64,000 nt of DNA from positions 124,001 through 188,000 of the forward strand of contig NZ_LXEO01000008.1 in assembly GCF_001654865.1 (NCBI RefSeq). Direction: 5' to 3'. The notes below the pieces were generated by a model, which had not been told where the DNA came from, searched no databases, and saw nothing but the letters and a program-made list of their open reading frames with translations. The number at the start of each line of letters is the position of its first letter. Position 1 is the stretch's first letter. Shown in pieces: positions 1-9,279 of the stretch. The position numbers were made by a program, and so were the translations under genes. This DNA is from Buttiauxella noackiae ATCC 51607 (GTDB taxonomy: Bacteria; Pseudomonadota; Gammaproteobacteria; Enterobacterales; Enterobacteriaceae).

Positions 1-487
1 GGTGATGAACGAACTGGCGCGCCAGTGCGGGCACCATTTCGATGCCGAAGGGGTGAAAGTCATCGAGTTTGCGCAGTCCGGCCTGCGGCCACTAATTAAG
101 TTTGCGCGGCGTATGGGCATTGAATGGCATGTATTGGTTGATGGTGATGAAGCCGGTAAAAAATATGCCTCCGTGGTGCGTGGCATTCTGGAAAATGATC
201 GTGACCAGGAGCGCGATCATCTGACGACGCTACCTGCGATGGACATGGAGCATTTCATGTATCGCCAGGGGTTTGCTGATGTTTTCCATCGCGTGGCGCA
301 ACTTCCCGAAAATGTGCCGATGAATATGCGGCGCGTGATTGTAAAAGCTATTCATCGTTCTTCTAAACCCGACCTGGCAATTGAAGTTGCGATGGAGGCG
401 GGTAGGCGTGGTGTTGAGTCAGTGCCGTCATTGCTACGTAAAATGTTCTCACGGGTGCTTTGGCTTGCGCGTGGCCGGGCTGATTAG
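1..487 (+). CDS. ybjD: OLD-family (TOPRIM) nuclease YbjD, C-terminal part, 5' truncated by window edge
   Basis: The reading frame is open from the left edge and ends with TAG at 485-487, so only the last 161 residues are present. They carry a TOPRIM-type acidic motif (VDGDEAGKK, about residues 46-54 of the visible part) followed by a second acidic cluster (DMEHF). This is the metal-binding core seen in OLD-family ATP-dependent endonucleases, which join an N-terminal ABC-type ATPase to a C-terminal TOPRIM nuclease; the ATPase half must lie outside the window. Identification as ybjD also rests on its position next to ybjX-macAB, as in E. coli. The cellular role of chromosomal YbjD is not well defined. 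The apparent first codon here is internal, not a real start. Confidence 0.85.
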   Translation, partial: VMNELARQCGHHFDAEGVKVIEFAQSGLRPLIKFARRMGIEWHVLVDGDEAGKKYASVVRGILENDRDQERDHLTTLPAMDMEHFMYRQGFADVFHRVAQLPENVPMNMRRVIVKAIHRSSKPDLAIEVAMEAGRRGVESVPSLLRKMFSRVLWLARGRAD

Positions 488-499
488 CCCGGCAGTTGC

Positions 500-1447
500 T
501 TAAAACTGCTGCTCAATTTGCGCCATCATCTCGTCGAGTAAACTGTAGCGGCGGCGATACTCAGCGCGTTTTTTGCTGGCGATATCCTCAAGGGGTTTGC
601 GAGCCACGCTCAAAGGCATATTAAAGAAACCTTCTGGTAATAACTCACCACTCATCGATTGCCAGAAGCTATCGTAATCGGCATGGATTTTATCTTTCTT
701 CTTTTTCGCGTAACGCCACGAGCGATAGATATGCGAGCTATTGCTGACCGCAAGGATTCTTTTCGCTTCCAAATGGCGTGCCAGTTGGCAGGCAGCTTCA
801 AGAACCAGGCGTTTTGGGAACAATCCGTGACAGGCTTTCGTGGCGACCTGGATATATTCATGGGGCACGTCGCTTTGGGCTCCCTGCAATCCGCCGATAA
901 AAAGTGTCTTTTGGCCCTGATACTGGCACAAAGTGAAGGTTAATCCAGCAAGCGCAATCCCGTCCTGACGGGTGAACGTCAATGTCGCTTCACCTTCTTT
1001 GTCGAGATTGGCGATGGCGCAAAAATTCAGGTAGTAGAAGCATTCATCTTTACCCGTTATGGTTGCCAGGAGCGCCCCTTTTTCTGAAAAGTGCTGCTGT
1101 AGTAGGGTTACAGGCAGAGCATGGGTCAGCTCGTTGTAGTGGAAAGACAATGCATTCACCACCGCCTTGCGGTTAAAATTCGTTGTTAAATAAGGGCGAT
1201 GGATGCGACAGGGTAAACCAGGCTGCACGCTAAGTAGCTTTTCAAGCCAGGGCTGATGGGATAAATCGCTTAGTAAGTGCGCCGTAGCCAACGGGTTAAC
1301 GAGCGATCGCAGGACAAACTTGCGCCGGTAAGACGGGTTTTTCCACGCGCTGCCAGGCGTCCATTGTCCCTTTGCCAGACAAAGAAACAGCTGCCAGCCA
1401 CTGAGTTGCGGTGCTGAAATAAGTTCGTCTACGGTAATTGGCGACAT
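500..1447 (-). CDS. ybjX: VirK/YbjX family protein (DUF535)
   Basis: This 315-residue protein belongs to the VirK/YbjX (DUF535) family. Members are known mainly as PhoP-regulated accessory proteins linked to antimicrobial peptide resistance and virulence; the biochemical activity is unknown. It has no obvious signal peptide or membrane span, but a basic, lysine-rich stretch (KKKKDK) near two thirds of its length. I chose ATG 1447 because an AGG lies 8 bases upstream. ATG 1492 gives a 330-residue protein, the length I recall for E. coli YbjX, but has no visible ribosome site. The gene ends 12 bases from ybjD, convergently, and is divergent from macA across a gap holding a possible PhoP-type direct repeat. 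Confidence 0.85.
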   Translation of the reverse strand: MSPITVDELISAPQLSGWQLFLCLAKGQWTPGSAWKNPSYRRKFVLRSLVNPLATAHLLSDLSHQPWLEKLLSVQPGLPCRIHRPYLTTNFNRKAVVNALSFHYNELTHALPVTLLQQHFSEKGALLATITGKDECFYYLNFCAIANLDKEGEATLTFTRQDGIALAGLTFTLCQYQGQKTLFIGGLQGAQSDVPHEYIQVATKACHGLFPKRLVLEAACQLARHLEAKRILAVSNSSHIYRSWRYAKKKKDKIHADYDSFWQSMSGELLPEGFFNMPLSVARKPLEDIASKKRAEYRRRYSLLDEMMAQIEQQF

Positions 1448-1493
1448 GATTGAAACCTGATTGATAAAGAATGATGTAATTTCACCACCCATA

Positions 1494-1510
1494 AGTTCAA
1501 TGAATGTTCA
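1494..1510 (+). promoter_or_regulatory. Candidate PhoP-box-like direct repeat between ybjX and macA
   Basis: AGTTCA at 1494-1499 and TGTTCA at 1505-1510 form a direct repeat with 11-base periodicity, as in PhoP boxes (two (T/G)GTTTA hexamers with a 5-base spacer). Agreement is 4/6 and 5/6. The repeat lies between two genes tied to PhoP in relatives, but overlaps the alternative upstream start of ybjX and has no clear -10 at the expected distance. It is only a candidate. Confidence 0.3.
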
Positions 1511-1588
1511 ATCAGCGGCCGGAGAACCGAAGGCTCGCTATTTTTGTTGAGACTTTATTTAATTAGCCAGTTTGTTTGCAGGATACCT

Positions 1589-2704
1589 ATGAGACTCAAG
1601 GGAAAAATAAAAAAACGTTATTGGCTTCTGGGCCTGTTGATTCTGCTGTTGGGCGTCTGGCTTTGGCAATTTCTCAACGCGCCAGCGCCGGTTTATCAGA
1701 CCATGATTGTGCGCAAAGGCGAGCTGCAACAAAGCGTGCTGGCGACCGGCAAGCTGGATGCGTTGCGTAAAGTTGACGTGGGTGCGCAGGTCAGCGGGCA
1801 GCTAAAAACGCTGTCGGTGAATATTGGCGATAAAGTGAAAAAAGATCAGCTGTTGGGGGTTATCGATCCCGAACAGGCGCAAAACCAGATCAAAGAAGTT
1901 GAGGCTACGCTGATGGAGTTGCGAGCGCAGCGACGCCAGGCTGTAGCGCAGGCAAAACTTGCGCAGGTGACGTTAAATCGCCAACGGGCGCTGGCAAAAA
2001 CGCAGGCTGTTTCGCAACAGGATCTGGATACTGCCGTAACCGATCTGGAAGTCAGGCAGGCACAAATCGGCACCATTGATGCACAAATCAAACGTAATCA
2101 GGCTTCATTAGACACCGCAAAAACTAACCTTGATTACACGCAGATCGTGGCACCGATGGCCGGTGAAGTCACTGAAATCACCACTAAACAAGGCCAGACG
2201 GTAATTGCGGCTCAGCAAGCGCCGAACATTCTGACGCTTGCCGATCTCAGCACGATGCTGGTGAAAGCCCAAGTTTCTGAAGCGGACGTCATTCACCTGA
2301 AGCCCGGCCAAAAAGCATGGTTTACGGTGCTTGGCGATCCGTTGACGCGCTATGAAGGTGTGTTAATCGATATTTTGCCCACGCCGGTTAAAGTTAACGA
2401 CGCGATATTTTATAACGCACGTTTTGAAGTCCCGAACCCGAAAGGTGTGCTGCGTCTGGAAATGACCGCACAGGTGCATATTCAACTCGGTGGTGTGAAA
2501 GATGTGTTAACCATACCGCTTGCAGCTCTGGGTGAGCCGGTTGGTGATAACCGTTATAAAGTTTCGGTTTTACGCAACGGTGAAACTCGCGACCGTGAAA
2601 TTACCATCGGTATGCGTAATGACACTCAGGCGCAAGTTGCTACAGGCCTCACCGAAGGCGAAGAAGTAGTGATTGGGAAAAGCACTGCCGGGAGTGCACC
2701 ATGA
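1589..2704 (+). CDS. macA: Macrolide efflux membrane fusion protein MacA
   Basis: MacA is the periplasmic adaptor of the MacAB-TolC tripartite pump, which exports macrolides, enterotoxin and other periplasmic substrates. The 371-residue protein matches the E. coli length. It has a short basic N-terminus and one membrane anchor (about residues 12-28), a first half-lipoyl segment ([14 protein letters not shown]), a long helical coiled-coil hairpin rich in Ala/Gln/Arg (about 85-175), the second half-lipoyl segment (IVAPMAGEV), and beta-barrel and membrane-proximal domains. I chose ATG 1589 with AGGA 5 bases upstream rather than the earlier TTG at 1544, because the protein then begins with the usual basic residues and anchor. 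The stop overlaps macB by 4 bases, implying translational coupling. Confidence 0.96.
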   Translation: MRLKGKIKKRYWLLGLLILLLGVWLWQFLNAPAPVYQTMIVRKGELQQSVLATGKLDALRKVDVGAQVSGQLKTLSVNIGDKVKKDQLLGVIDPEQAQNQIKEVEATLMELRAQRRQAVAQAKLAQVTLNRQRALAKTQAVSQQDLDTAVTDLEVRQAQIGTIDAQIKRNQASLDTAKTNLDYTQIVAPMAGEVTEITTKQGQTVIAAQQAPNILTLADLSTMLVKAQVSEADVIHLKPGQKAWFTVLGDPLTRYEGVLIDILPTPVKVNDAIFYNARFEVPNPKGVLRLEMTAQVHIQLGGVKDVLTIPLAALGEPVGDNRYKVSVLRNGETRDREITIGMRNDTQAQVATGLTEGEEVVIGKSTAGSAP

Positions 2705-4647
2705 CAGCACTGCTTGAGCTACGGGATATTCGCCGTAGCTATCCGTCGGGAGACGAACAAGTTGAAGTGCTTAAAGGCATCAATATCGCTATTGAAGCGG
2801 GTGAGATGGTGGCGATTGTCGGGGCGTCAGGCTCTGGCAAATCCACGCTGATGAATATTCTTGGCTGCCTCGATAAACCCAGCAGTGGCAGTTACAAAGT
2901 TGCCGGGCAGGATATCGCTCTGCTCGATAGTGACGCACTCGCCACGCTGCGGCGTGAGCACTTTGGTTTTATCTTCCAGCGCTACCATTTGCTTTCACAC
3001 CTGAATGCGACGCAAAACGTCGAAGTACCCGCGGTGTATGCAGGTACGGCACGGGTTTATCGCCAGCAACGTGCGCGTGCATTGCTGATGCGCCTCGGGC
3101 TGACAGACCGTGTTGATTATCTCCCTTCGCAGCTTTCCGGTGGCCAGCAGCAGCGCGTCAGTATTGCCCGAGCGTTGATGAATGGCGGCCAGGTGATTCT
3201 TGCTGATGAACCAACCGGCGCGCTGGATAGTCACTCTGGTGAAGAGGTGATGGCGACGCTCAAACAACTGTGCGAGCAGGGGCATACGGTCATCATCGTG
3301 ACCCACGACCCGAGTATTGCGGCTCAGGCGCAGCGTGTTATTGAAATTCGTGACGGCGAAATTATCAGTAACCCGCCTTCACTGGCGCAGCAACCCGGTG
3401 TGCCGAAAGAAGTGAAAATCCAGCCGACTTACTCGGCATTTCAGCAAACACTCAGTAGTTTCCGCGAAGCATTTACCATGGCCTGGCTTGCGTTGGCGGC
3501 GAATAAAATGCGCACGCTGTTGACCATGCTTGGGATTATTATCGGTATAGCTTCTGTGGTATCGATTGTCATCGTCGGTGATGCGGCAAAACAGATGGTG
3601 TTACAGGATATTCGCTCGATAGGTACCAATACGATTGATATCTATCCCGGTAAAGATTTTGGTGATGATGATCCACAGTATCAGCAAGCGCTGAAATACG
3701 ACGACCTGGCAGCCATCAGCCAACAACCATGGGTCAGTTCCGCCACGCCTGCTCTTTCGAGCAACTTACGCTTACGCTATGGCAACGTTGATGCTGCCGC
3801 CAGCGTGAACGGTGTCAGTAGCCAATATTTTAACGTCTATGGCATGACTTTTAGCGAAGGTAATACCTTTAATGAAGAACAGTTGGCAGGGCGTGCGCAG
3901 GTTGTCGTGCTTGATAGAAACACCAAACGCCAGCTATTTCCTGATAAAGCCAAAGTTGTTGGCGAAATTATATTAGTGGGGAATATGCCCGCAACAGTGA
4001 TTGGTGTGGCGCAGGAGAAGCAGTCGATGTTTGGCAGCAGTAAAATTCTGCGTGTCTGGCTGCCGTATAACACTATGGCTGGGCGCGTTATGGGGCAAAG
4101 CTGGCTGAATTCCATCACGGTGCGTGTCAAAGAAGGCTACAATAGCCACGAGGCCGAACAACAGCTCAATCGCTTGTTGCAGTTACGCCATGGTAAGAAA
4201 GATTTCTTCACCTACAACATGGATGGCCTGTTGAAAACGGCGGAAAAGACCACACGTACTCTTCAGATGTTCCTGACTTTGGTGGCGGTAATTTCGTTGT
4301 TGGTGGGTGGGATTGGCGTGATGAACATCATGCTGGTGTCAGTAACGGAGCGTACTAAAGAGATCGGTATTCGCATGGCAGTTGGCGCCAGGGCAAGCGA
4401 TGTATTGCAGCAGTTTCTGATTGAGGCGGTGCTGGTGTGTCTGGTTGGCGGTGCGTTGGGGATCTCGCTATCTCTGCTTATTGCCTTCACATTGCAACTG
4501 GTTTTGCCGGGCTGGGAAATCGGTTTTTCACCCATGGCGTTGTTAACCGCATTTGCTTGTTCGACTGCGACGGGAATTATTTTTGGCTGGTTGCCGGCGA
4601 GAAATGCCGCAAGATTGAACCCGATTGATGCGCTGGCGCGTGAATAA
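2701..4647 (+). CDS. macB: Macrolide export ATP-binding/permease protein MacB
   Basis: MacB is the inner-membrane ABC transporter that powers the MacAB-TolC pump by mechanotransmission rather than by moving substrate across the inner membrane. At 648 residues it has the E. coli length. The N-terminal ATPase domain shows Walker A (GASGSGKS, 41-48), signature LSGGQQQR (about 142-149) and Walker B ending [10 protein letters not shown] membrane helix follows near residue 270, then a large periplasmic domain, then three C-terminal helices typical of the FtsX/MacB fold. ATG overlaps the macA stop (ATGA). A strong bidirectional terminator follows. Nothing looks damaged. Confidence 0.97.
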   Translation: MTALLELRDIRRSYPSGDEQVEVLKGINIAIEAGEMVAIVGASGSGKSTLMNILGCLDKPSSGSYKVAGQDIALLDSDALATLRREHFGFIFQRYHLLSHLNATQNVEVPAVYAGTARVYRQQRARALLMRLGLTDRVDYLPSQLSGGQQQRVSIARALMNGGQVILADEPTGALDSHSGEEVMATLKQLCEQGHTVIIVTHDPSIAAQAQRVIEIRDGEIISNPPSLAQQPGVPKEVKIQPTYSAFQQTLSSFREAFTMAWLALAANKMRTLLTMLGIIIGIASVVSIVIVGDAAKQMVLQDIRSIGTNTIDIYPGKDFGDDDPQYQQALKYDDLAAISQQPWVSSATPALSSNLRLRYGNVDAAASVNGVSSQYFNVYGMTFSEGNTFNEEQLAGRAQVVVLDRNTKRQLFPDKAKVVGEIILVGNMPATVIGVAQEKQSMFGSSKILRVWLPYNTMAGRVMGQSWLNSITVRVKEGYNSHEAEQQLNRLLQLRHGKKDFFTYNMDGLLKTAEKTTRTLQMFLTLVAVISLLVGGIGVMNIMLVSVTERTKEIGIRMAVGARASDVLQQFLIEAVLVCLVGGALGISLSLLIAFTLQLVLPGWEIGFSPMALLTAFACSTATGIIFGWLPARNAARLNPIDALARE

Positions 4648-4676
4648 TTTTCATCTTTGGTATTACGTTTGGTTAT

Positions 4677-4706
4677 AAAAATGCCAGCGTACAAGCTGGC
4701 ATTTTG
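4677..4706. terminator. Bidirectional terminator between macB and cspD
   Basis: A perfect 11-base-pair stem (AAAATGCCAGC at 4678-4688 with GCTGGCATTTT at 4695-4705, 6-base loop) carries A and T tracts on both sides. It can therefore stop macAB transcripts on the plus strand and cspD transcripts on the minus strand. Confidence 0.85.
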
Positions 4707-4736
4707 ATTTAGGGATGTACACAATGAAACAAAGGG

Positions 4737-4961
4737 TCAGGCGACCGCAGCTTCGAGCTCCAGAGGCACAATCAAGCTAGCGTGATTGCCTTTTGGCCCC
4801 TGATGTACATCAAACCTGACTGTTTGCCCGGCTTTAAGCGTTCTGTAACCATCCATCTGAATGGTGGAGTAATGAGCGAAGATATCTTCGCCGCCGCCTT
4901 CAGGGCAGATAAAACCGAACCCTTTGGCGTTATTGAACCATTTAACTGTACCCGTCTCCAT
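4737..4961 (-). CDS. cspD: Cold-shock-like protein CspD
   Basis: CspD is a stationary-phase single-stranded DNA-binding protein of the cold-shock family that inhibits replication and is linked to persistence; it is not cold inducible. The 74-residue product is the expected size. It starts METGTVKWFNNAKGFGFI, with the RNP1 motif KGFGFI near 14-19 and the RNP2-like motif DIFAHY following. I chose ATG 4961 with GAAGGA 9 bases upstream; longer frames to 5030 add residues foreign to the family. It is divergent from clpS-clpA. In E. coli CspD is a Lon substrate and its gene is activated by CRP; a CRP-like site lies upstream at 5142. Confidence 0.96.
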   Translation of the reverse strand: METGTVKWFNNAKGFGFICPEGGGEDIFAHYSTIQMDGYRTLKAGQTVRFDVHQGPKGNHASLIVPLELEAAVA

Positions 4962-5284
4962 GCTTCTACATCCTTCGAAAATCTTATAAGTGAGATGGAA
5001 TGAACCGGTGGGTGAGGGCGGGCTGTTCAAAACCTCGCCAACTCACGCTTGTACAATGTAGATAATTTAACCATGTCGTCAAGCGTTGCACGGGGGTGAT
5101 CGATTGAAAATGAATCAAAAATTTGAAGCAGTTAACGCTATTGTGATTAATGTGACAGAGCTCTCTATTGTCAATTGCTGTCCCTTTTAAACACGATGAG
5201 TCACGTTAACTAAAAGCGTATTACACTCAACCTATGGGCTTCGCCTTAATGACAATGGGCGATTAAACATGATGACAATTTGCA
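4962..5284. other. Divergent intergenic region cspD / clpS
   Basis: This 323-base AT-rich spacer holds the promoters of cspD (leftward) and clpSA (rightward). I see one CRP-like site (5142-5157) but no convincing open reading frame, tRNA or stable hairpin. A weak TTGTCA near 5168 could be a -35 for clpS, without a strong -10 partner. Confidence 0.6.
5142..5157. promoter_or_regulatory. CRP-like binding site upstream of cspD
   Basis: TGTGA-TTAATG-TGACA matches the CRP consensus TGTGA-N6-TCACA at 9 of 10 defined bases. It sits about 180 bases upstream of the cspD start and 130 bases upstream of clpS. CRP activation of cspD is known in E. coli, which supports the call. The exact distance to a promoter is unknown here. 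Confidence 0.45.
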
Positions 5285-5605
5285 ATGGGTAAGACGAACG
5301 ATTGGTTGGATTTCGACCAGCTGGTGGGTGACAAACTGCGCGAAGCGCTGAAACCACCATCGATGTATAAAGTTATGTTAATGAACGATGACTACACGCC
5401 GATGGAATTTGTTATTGACGTGCTGCAAAAGTTCTTTTCTTATGATGTAGAACGTGCAACGCAATTGATGCTCACTGTGCACTATCAGGGTAAAGCTATC
5501 TGTGGCATTTTTACTGCAGAAGTAGCAGAAACCAAAGTCGCGTTAGTGAACCAGTATGCAAGGGAGCATGAGCATCCGCTGCTGTGTACGCTAGAAAAAG
5601 CCTGA
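5285..5605 (+). CDS. clpS: ATP-dependent Clp protease adaptor ClpS
   Basis: ClpS is the N-recognin of the bacterial N-end rule: it binds N-terminal Leu, Phe, Tyr and Trp and hands the proteins to ClpAP. The 106-residue length equals the E. coli protein. The N-terminal extension (DWLDFDQL) is followed by the compact core with [12 protein letters not shown], which forms the rim of the degron pocket, and the conserved [11 protein letters not shown]-like strand and helix. clpA begins 27 bases downstream, so the two are an operon. The Leu/Phe-tRNA-protein transferase that makes some of its substrates (aat) lies 3 kb away on the other strand. Confidence 0.97.
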   Translation: MGKTNDWLDFDQLVGDKLREALKPPSMYKVMLMNDDYTPMEFVIDVLQKFFSYDVERATQLMLTVHYQGKAICGIFTAEVAETKVALVNQYAREHEHPLLCTLEKA

Positions 5606-5632
5606 AGAAGGCAAAATTTGGGGGAGGTGCCT

Positions 5633-7906
5633 ATGCTCAATCAAGAACTGGAACTCAGTTTAAATATGGCTTTCGCCAGAGCGCGCGAGCACCGACATGA
5701 GTTTATGACTGTCGAGCATCTGTTACTGGCTTTGCTCAGTAACCCATCGGCTCGCGAAGCGCTGGAAGCGTGTAGCGTAGATCTGGTGGCGCTGCGACAG
5801 GAACTCGAGGCCTTCATCGAACAAACCACACCGGTTCTGCCAGCCAGTGAAGAAGAGCGAGATACTCAACCTACGCTTAGCTTCCAGCGCGTGCTGCAAC
5901 GTGCGGTGTTCCACGTCCAGTCTTCTGGTCGCAGTGAAGTCACAGGCGCAAATGTGCTGGTGGCTATCTTTAGCGAGCAGGAATCCCAGGCAGCGTACCT
6001 GCTGCGTAAACATGAAGTCAGCCGACTTGATGTGGTGAACTTCATCTCTCACGGTACACGTAAAGACGAACCTAATCAGGCACCGGGTGCAGAAAATCCG
6101 GTCAATGAAGAGCAAGCAGGCGGGGAGGAACGTATGGAAAACTTCACCACCAATCTCAACCAGCTTGCACGTGTGGGAGGGATCGATCCGCTGATTGGCC
6201 GCGAGAAAGAGCTTGAGCGCGCCATTCAGGTTCTGTGCCGTCGCCGTAAGAACAACCCGCTGTTAGTGGGTGAATCAGGCGTAGGTAAAACGGCGATTGC
6301 TGAAGGTCTTGCCTGGCGTATCGTGCAGGGTGACGTTCCGGAAGTGATTGCTGATTGCACTATTTACGCGCTGGATATTGGTTCGCTGCTGGCGGGCACT
6401 AAATATCGCGGTGACTTTGAGAAACGTTTCAAAGCGCTGCTTAAACAGCTTGAGCAGGATCAGAACAGCATCCTGTTTATTGATGAAATTCATACCATTA
6501 TCGGTGCAGGTGCCGCGTCGGGTGGGCAAGTTGATGCCGCAAACTTGATCAAGCCGCTGCTGTCGAGTGGTAAGATCCGTGTTATCGGTTCAACCACTTA
6601 CCAGGAATTCAGCAATATCTTTGAGAAAGACCGTGCTCTGGCGCGTCGCTTCCAGAAAATTGATATTACTGAGCCAAGCGTTGAAGAAACCGTTCAGATT
6701 ATTAACGGCCTGAAACCGAAATACGAAGCGCACCATGACGTACGTTATACCGCGAAAGCGATTCGTGCGGCGGTGGAGCTGGCGGTGAAATACATCAATG
6801 ACCGCCACCTGCCAGATAAAGCTATTGACGTTATCGACGAAGCGGGTGCCCGCAGCCGTCTGATGCCGGTGAGCAAGCGTAAGAAAACCGTGAATGTTGC
6901 TGACATCGAAACCGTGGTTGCACGTATTGCACGTATCCCGGAGAAGAGTGTTTCAGCAAGCGATCGCGATACGCTCAGAAGCCTTGACGATCGTCTGAAA
7001 ATGCTGGTGTTTGGCCAGGATAAAGCCATTGAGGCATTAACCGAAGCCATCAAAATGAGCCGTGCTGGATTGGGCCATGATCACAAGCCTGTGGGTTCAT
7101 TCCTGTTTGCCGGGCCAACGGGCGTCGGCAAAACGGAAGTCACCGTTCAGTTGGCGAAATCGCTGGGCATTGAGCTGTTGCGTTTTGATATGTCGGAATA
7201 CATGGAACGCCACACAGTGAGCCGTTTGATTGGCGCACCTCCAGGTTACGTTGGTTTCGACCAGGGCGGCCTGCTGACGGATGCAGTGATTAAACATCCT
7301 CACTCTGTGTTGTTGCTCGATGAAATCGAAAAAGCGCACCCGGATGTCTTTAACTTGTTATTACAAGTAATGGATAACGGCACGCTGACCGATAACAACG
7401 GGCGCAAAGCCGATTTCCGTAACGTGATTCTGGTCATGACCACCAACGCCGGTGTGCGTGAAACCGAGCGTAAGTCTATTGGCCTGATTCGTCAGGACAA
7501 CAGCACCGACGCGATGGAAGAGATCAAGAAGATCTTTACCCCGGAATTCCGTAACCGTCTGGATAACATTATTTGGTTCAACCATCTGTCTACAGATGTG
7601 ATCCACCAGGTGGTCGACAAATTTATCGTTGAACTTCAGGTGCAGCTGGATCAGAAAGGGGTGTCTCTGGAAGTGAGCCAGGAAGCACGCGATTGGCTGG
7701 CAGAAAAAGGCTATGACCGTGCGATGGGTGCTCGTCCCATGACACGTGTTATTCAGGACAACCTGAAAAAACCACTCGCTAACGAGCTATTATTTGGTTC
7801 ACTGGTGGATGGTGGACAGGTAACGGTGGCACTGGATAAAGAGAATCAGAAACTGATTTATAATTTCCATAGTGCGCAGAAACATAAACCGGAAGCTGCT
7901 CATTAA
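5633..7906 (+). CDS. clpA: ATP-dependent Clp protease ATP-binding subunit ClpA
   Basis: ClpA is the hexameric AAA+ unfoldase that feeds substrates into ClpP. The 757 residues include an N-domain with two Clp-N repeats (1 to about 140), an acidic linker, a first AAA+ module with Walker A GESGVGKT (about 213) and Walker B LFIDEIHT, and a second module with Walker A GPTGVGKT (about 494), Walker [11 protein letters not shown] and the ClpP-docking IGL loop in [10 protein letters not shown] chose ATG 5633 because GGGGAGG lies 5 bases upstream and the protein then starts MLNQELE as in E. coli; the TTG at 5618 overlaps that ribosome site. It is the second gene of clpSA and ends at a strong palindromic terminator. 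Confidence 0.97.
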   Translation: MLNQELELSLNMAFARAREHRHEFMTVEHLLLALLSNPSAREALEACSVDLVALRQELEAFIEQTTPVLPASEEERDTQPTLSFQRVLQRAVFHVQSSGRSEVTGANVLVAIFSEQESQAAYLLRKHEVSRLDVVNFISHGTRKDEPNQAPGAENPVNEEQAGGEERMENFTTNLNQLARVGGIDPLIGREKELERAIQVLCRRRKNNPLLVGESGVGKTAIAEGLAWRIVQGDVPEVIADCTIYALDIGSLLAGTKYRGDFEKRFKALLKQLEQDQNSILFIDEIHTIIGAGAASGGQVDAANLIKPLLSSGKIRVIGSTTYQEFSNIFEKDRALARRFQKIDITEPSVEETVQIINGLKPKYEAHHDVRYTAKAIRAAVELAVKYINDRHLPDKAIDVIDEAGARSRLMPVSKRKKTVNVADIETVVARIARIPEKSVSASDRDTLRSLDDRLKMLVFGQDKAIEALTEAIKMSRAGLGHDHKPVGSFLFAGPTGVGKTEVTVQLAKSLGIELLRFDMSEYMERHTVSRLIGAPPGYVGFDQGGLLTDAVIKHPHSVLLLDEIEKAHPDVFNLLLQVMDNGTLTDNNGRKADFRNVILVMTTNAGVRETERKSIGLIRQDNSTDAMEEIKKIFTPEFRNRLDNIIWFNHLSTDVIHQVVDKFIVELQVQLDQKGVSLEVSQEARDWLAEKGYDRAMGARPMTRVIQDNLKKPLANELLFGSLVDGGQVTVALDKENQKLIYNFHSAQKHKPEAAH

Positions 7907-7915
7907 TTTTAAATA

Positions 7916-7939
7916 TATACCCAAAGTATTACGGGTATA
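7916..7939. repeat. Possible ERIC remnant (terminal inverted repeats only)
   Basis: TATACCC at 7916-7922 and GGGTATA at 7933-7939 are the same terminal inverted repeats that bound the complete ERIC at 28922-29048, here separated by only 10 bases. The outer bases also resemble ERIC ends, so this may be an internally deleted copy. It lies in the clpA-infA gap. Confidence 0.4.
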
Positions 7940-7942
7940 AAA

Positions 7943-7969
7943 AAAGGCCAGGTCATTGACCTGGCCTTT
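7943..7969. terminator. Bidirectional terminator between clpA and infA
   Basis: A 13-base inverted repeat (AAAGGCCAGGTCA at 7943-7955, TGACCTGGCCTTT at 7957-7969) is flanked by an A tract on the left and T-rich sequence on the right. It is suited to end clpA on the plus strand and infA on the minus strand. Confidence 0.85.
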
Positions 7970-8023
7970 CTATTATTAAATTGTTTACGCCGCCTGTTTA
8001 TCACGCAGCGTTAAATAAAACTA

Positions 8024-8242
<219 letters not shown>

Positions 8243-8492
8243 CTAATCCTCGAGGGTATCACTACCATAGTTTTGAACCGGCAAGATAATGCCCAAGTTC
8301 ACGTATCATGTAAAGAATTGTTGGTGAAATCACCAGCGAAAGTGCAATTTGCGCATTACCCAAAACCCACTCAAAAGCTGCACTGTTGGCGCTTACGATG
8401 AGGGCTGCGAAGAGATAAACGATGGGCGATCCCTGTTAAAGCTAATCCCAAACGGCGGCGGGGTAATGAGCAGAGCTCACTCTGCGGGGCTA

Positions 8493-8521
8493 ATTATAAC
8501 ACTCTTAACAGTAATGTGCCG
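8493..8521 (-). promoter_or_regulatory. Candidate infA promoter
   Basis: On the minus strand a perfect TATAAT (8498-8493) is followed by a GC-rich discriminator (GCCCCGC), the type seen in growth-rate and ppGpp-controlled promoters of translation genes. The -35 (about 8521-8516, CGGCAC) is poor. The leader would be about 240 bases and includes T- and A-rich stretches. Confidence 0.45.
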
Positions 8522-8533
8522 TAAACATTATCG

Positions 8534-9226
8534 TTACGACAGTATTTGTGGCACCCAGCAATAAGATGCAAGATGCTGCGGACGAAAAGTAGACAAATGC
8601 TCCAGATATTCACGACGAGGAATTTCAATCGCTCCCAATGATGCGGTATGGGCATTTAGCACCTGGCAATCAATCAGCTTGCCACCATAACTGAGAAAGT
8701 GTTGGCAGAAGACCAGCAGCGCCGTTTTTGAAGCATTTTCCCTGCGGCTGAACATGGATTCACCACAAAACAGAGATCCTTGTGCAACACCATATACTCC
8801 GCCAACCAATTCTTTATCTTCCCAGACTTCAATCGAATGGGCGTGGCCTAATTCATGAAGCCGTTTATAGGCGTCGATGATTTCAGGGGTAATCCAGGTT
8901 CCTTCGTCGCGATCGTCAGCGCACTCGCTGATCACACGCTCGAAAGCATGATTCAGGGTCACCCGATATGGGGAGTTGCGGTGAAAACGCTTCATGCTGC
9001 GACTAAGGTGAAACTGATCCGGAAAAAGCACCGCGCGCGGGTCTGGCGACCACCATAAAATGGGGTCACCAGGGGAGAACCATGGAAAGATGCCGCGCTG
9101 ATAAGCCATCAGCAAACGAGCCGGGCTTAAGTCTCCCCCGAGCGCCAGTAACCCATTAGGTTCACGCAACGCGCCTTCCGGTGAGGGGAAGGCGATTGAG
9201 TCACGGGAAAGCTGAATAAGGCGCAT
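8534..9226 (-). CDS. aat: Leucyl/phenylalanyl-tRNA--protein transferase
   Basis: Aat moves Leu or Phe from aminoacyl-tRNA to proteins with N-terminal Arg or Lys, creating degrons for ClpS/ClpAP. The 230-residue protein begins [17 protein letters not shown] and contains the family motif [21 protein letters not shown] and the GNAT-like core with [10 protein letters not shown]. It is a few residues shorter than the E. coli enzyme at the variable C-terminus. I chose ATG 9226, with GGAG 10 bases upstream, over the TTG at 9235 three codons earlier. It is the last gene of the leftward group cydD-cydC-aat. Confidence 0.96.
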   Translation of the reverse strand: MRLIQLSRDSIAFPSPEGALREPNGLLALGGDLSPARLLMAYQRGIFPWFSPGDPILWWSPDPRAVLFPDQFHLSRSMKRFHRNSPYRVTLNHAFERVISECADDRDEGTWITPEIIDAYKRLHELGHAHSIEVWEDKELVGGVYGVAQGSLFCGESMFSRRENASKTALLVFCQHFLSYGGKLIDCQVLNAHTASLGAIEIPRREYLEHLSTFRPQHLASYCWVPQILS

Positions 9227-9279
9227 GACGTCCAAACTCCAGGGGGCAGTAAATATTGATAATAGACCAATTACACAGC

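Noticed and set aside
2-487. OLD-family nuclease as part of a defence island (Gabija-like)
   Set aside because: Only the C-terminal part is visible and there is no helicase partner on the visible side; the context ybjX-macAB is the conserved chromosomal ybjD locus.
8349-8564. 71-codon frame between infA and aat
   Set aside because: It covers the infA promoter and runs into the 3' end of aat in antisense; no ribosome site or similarity that I recognise.
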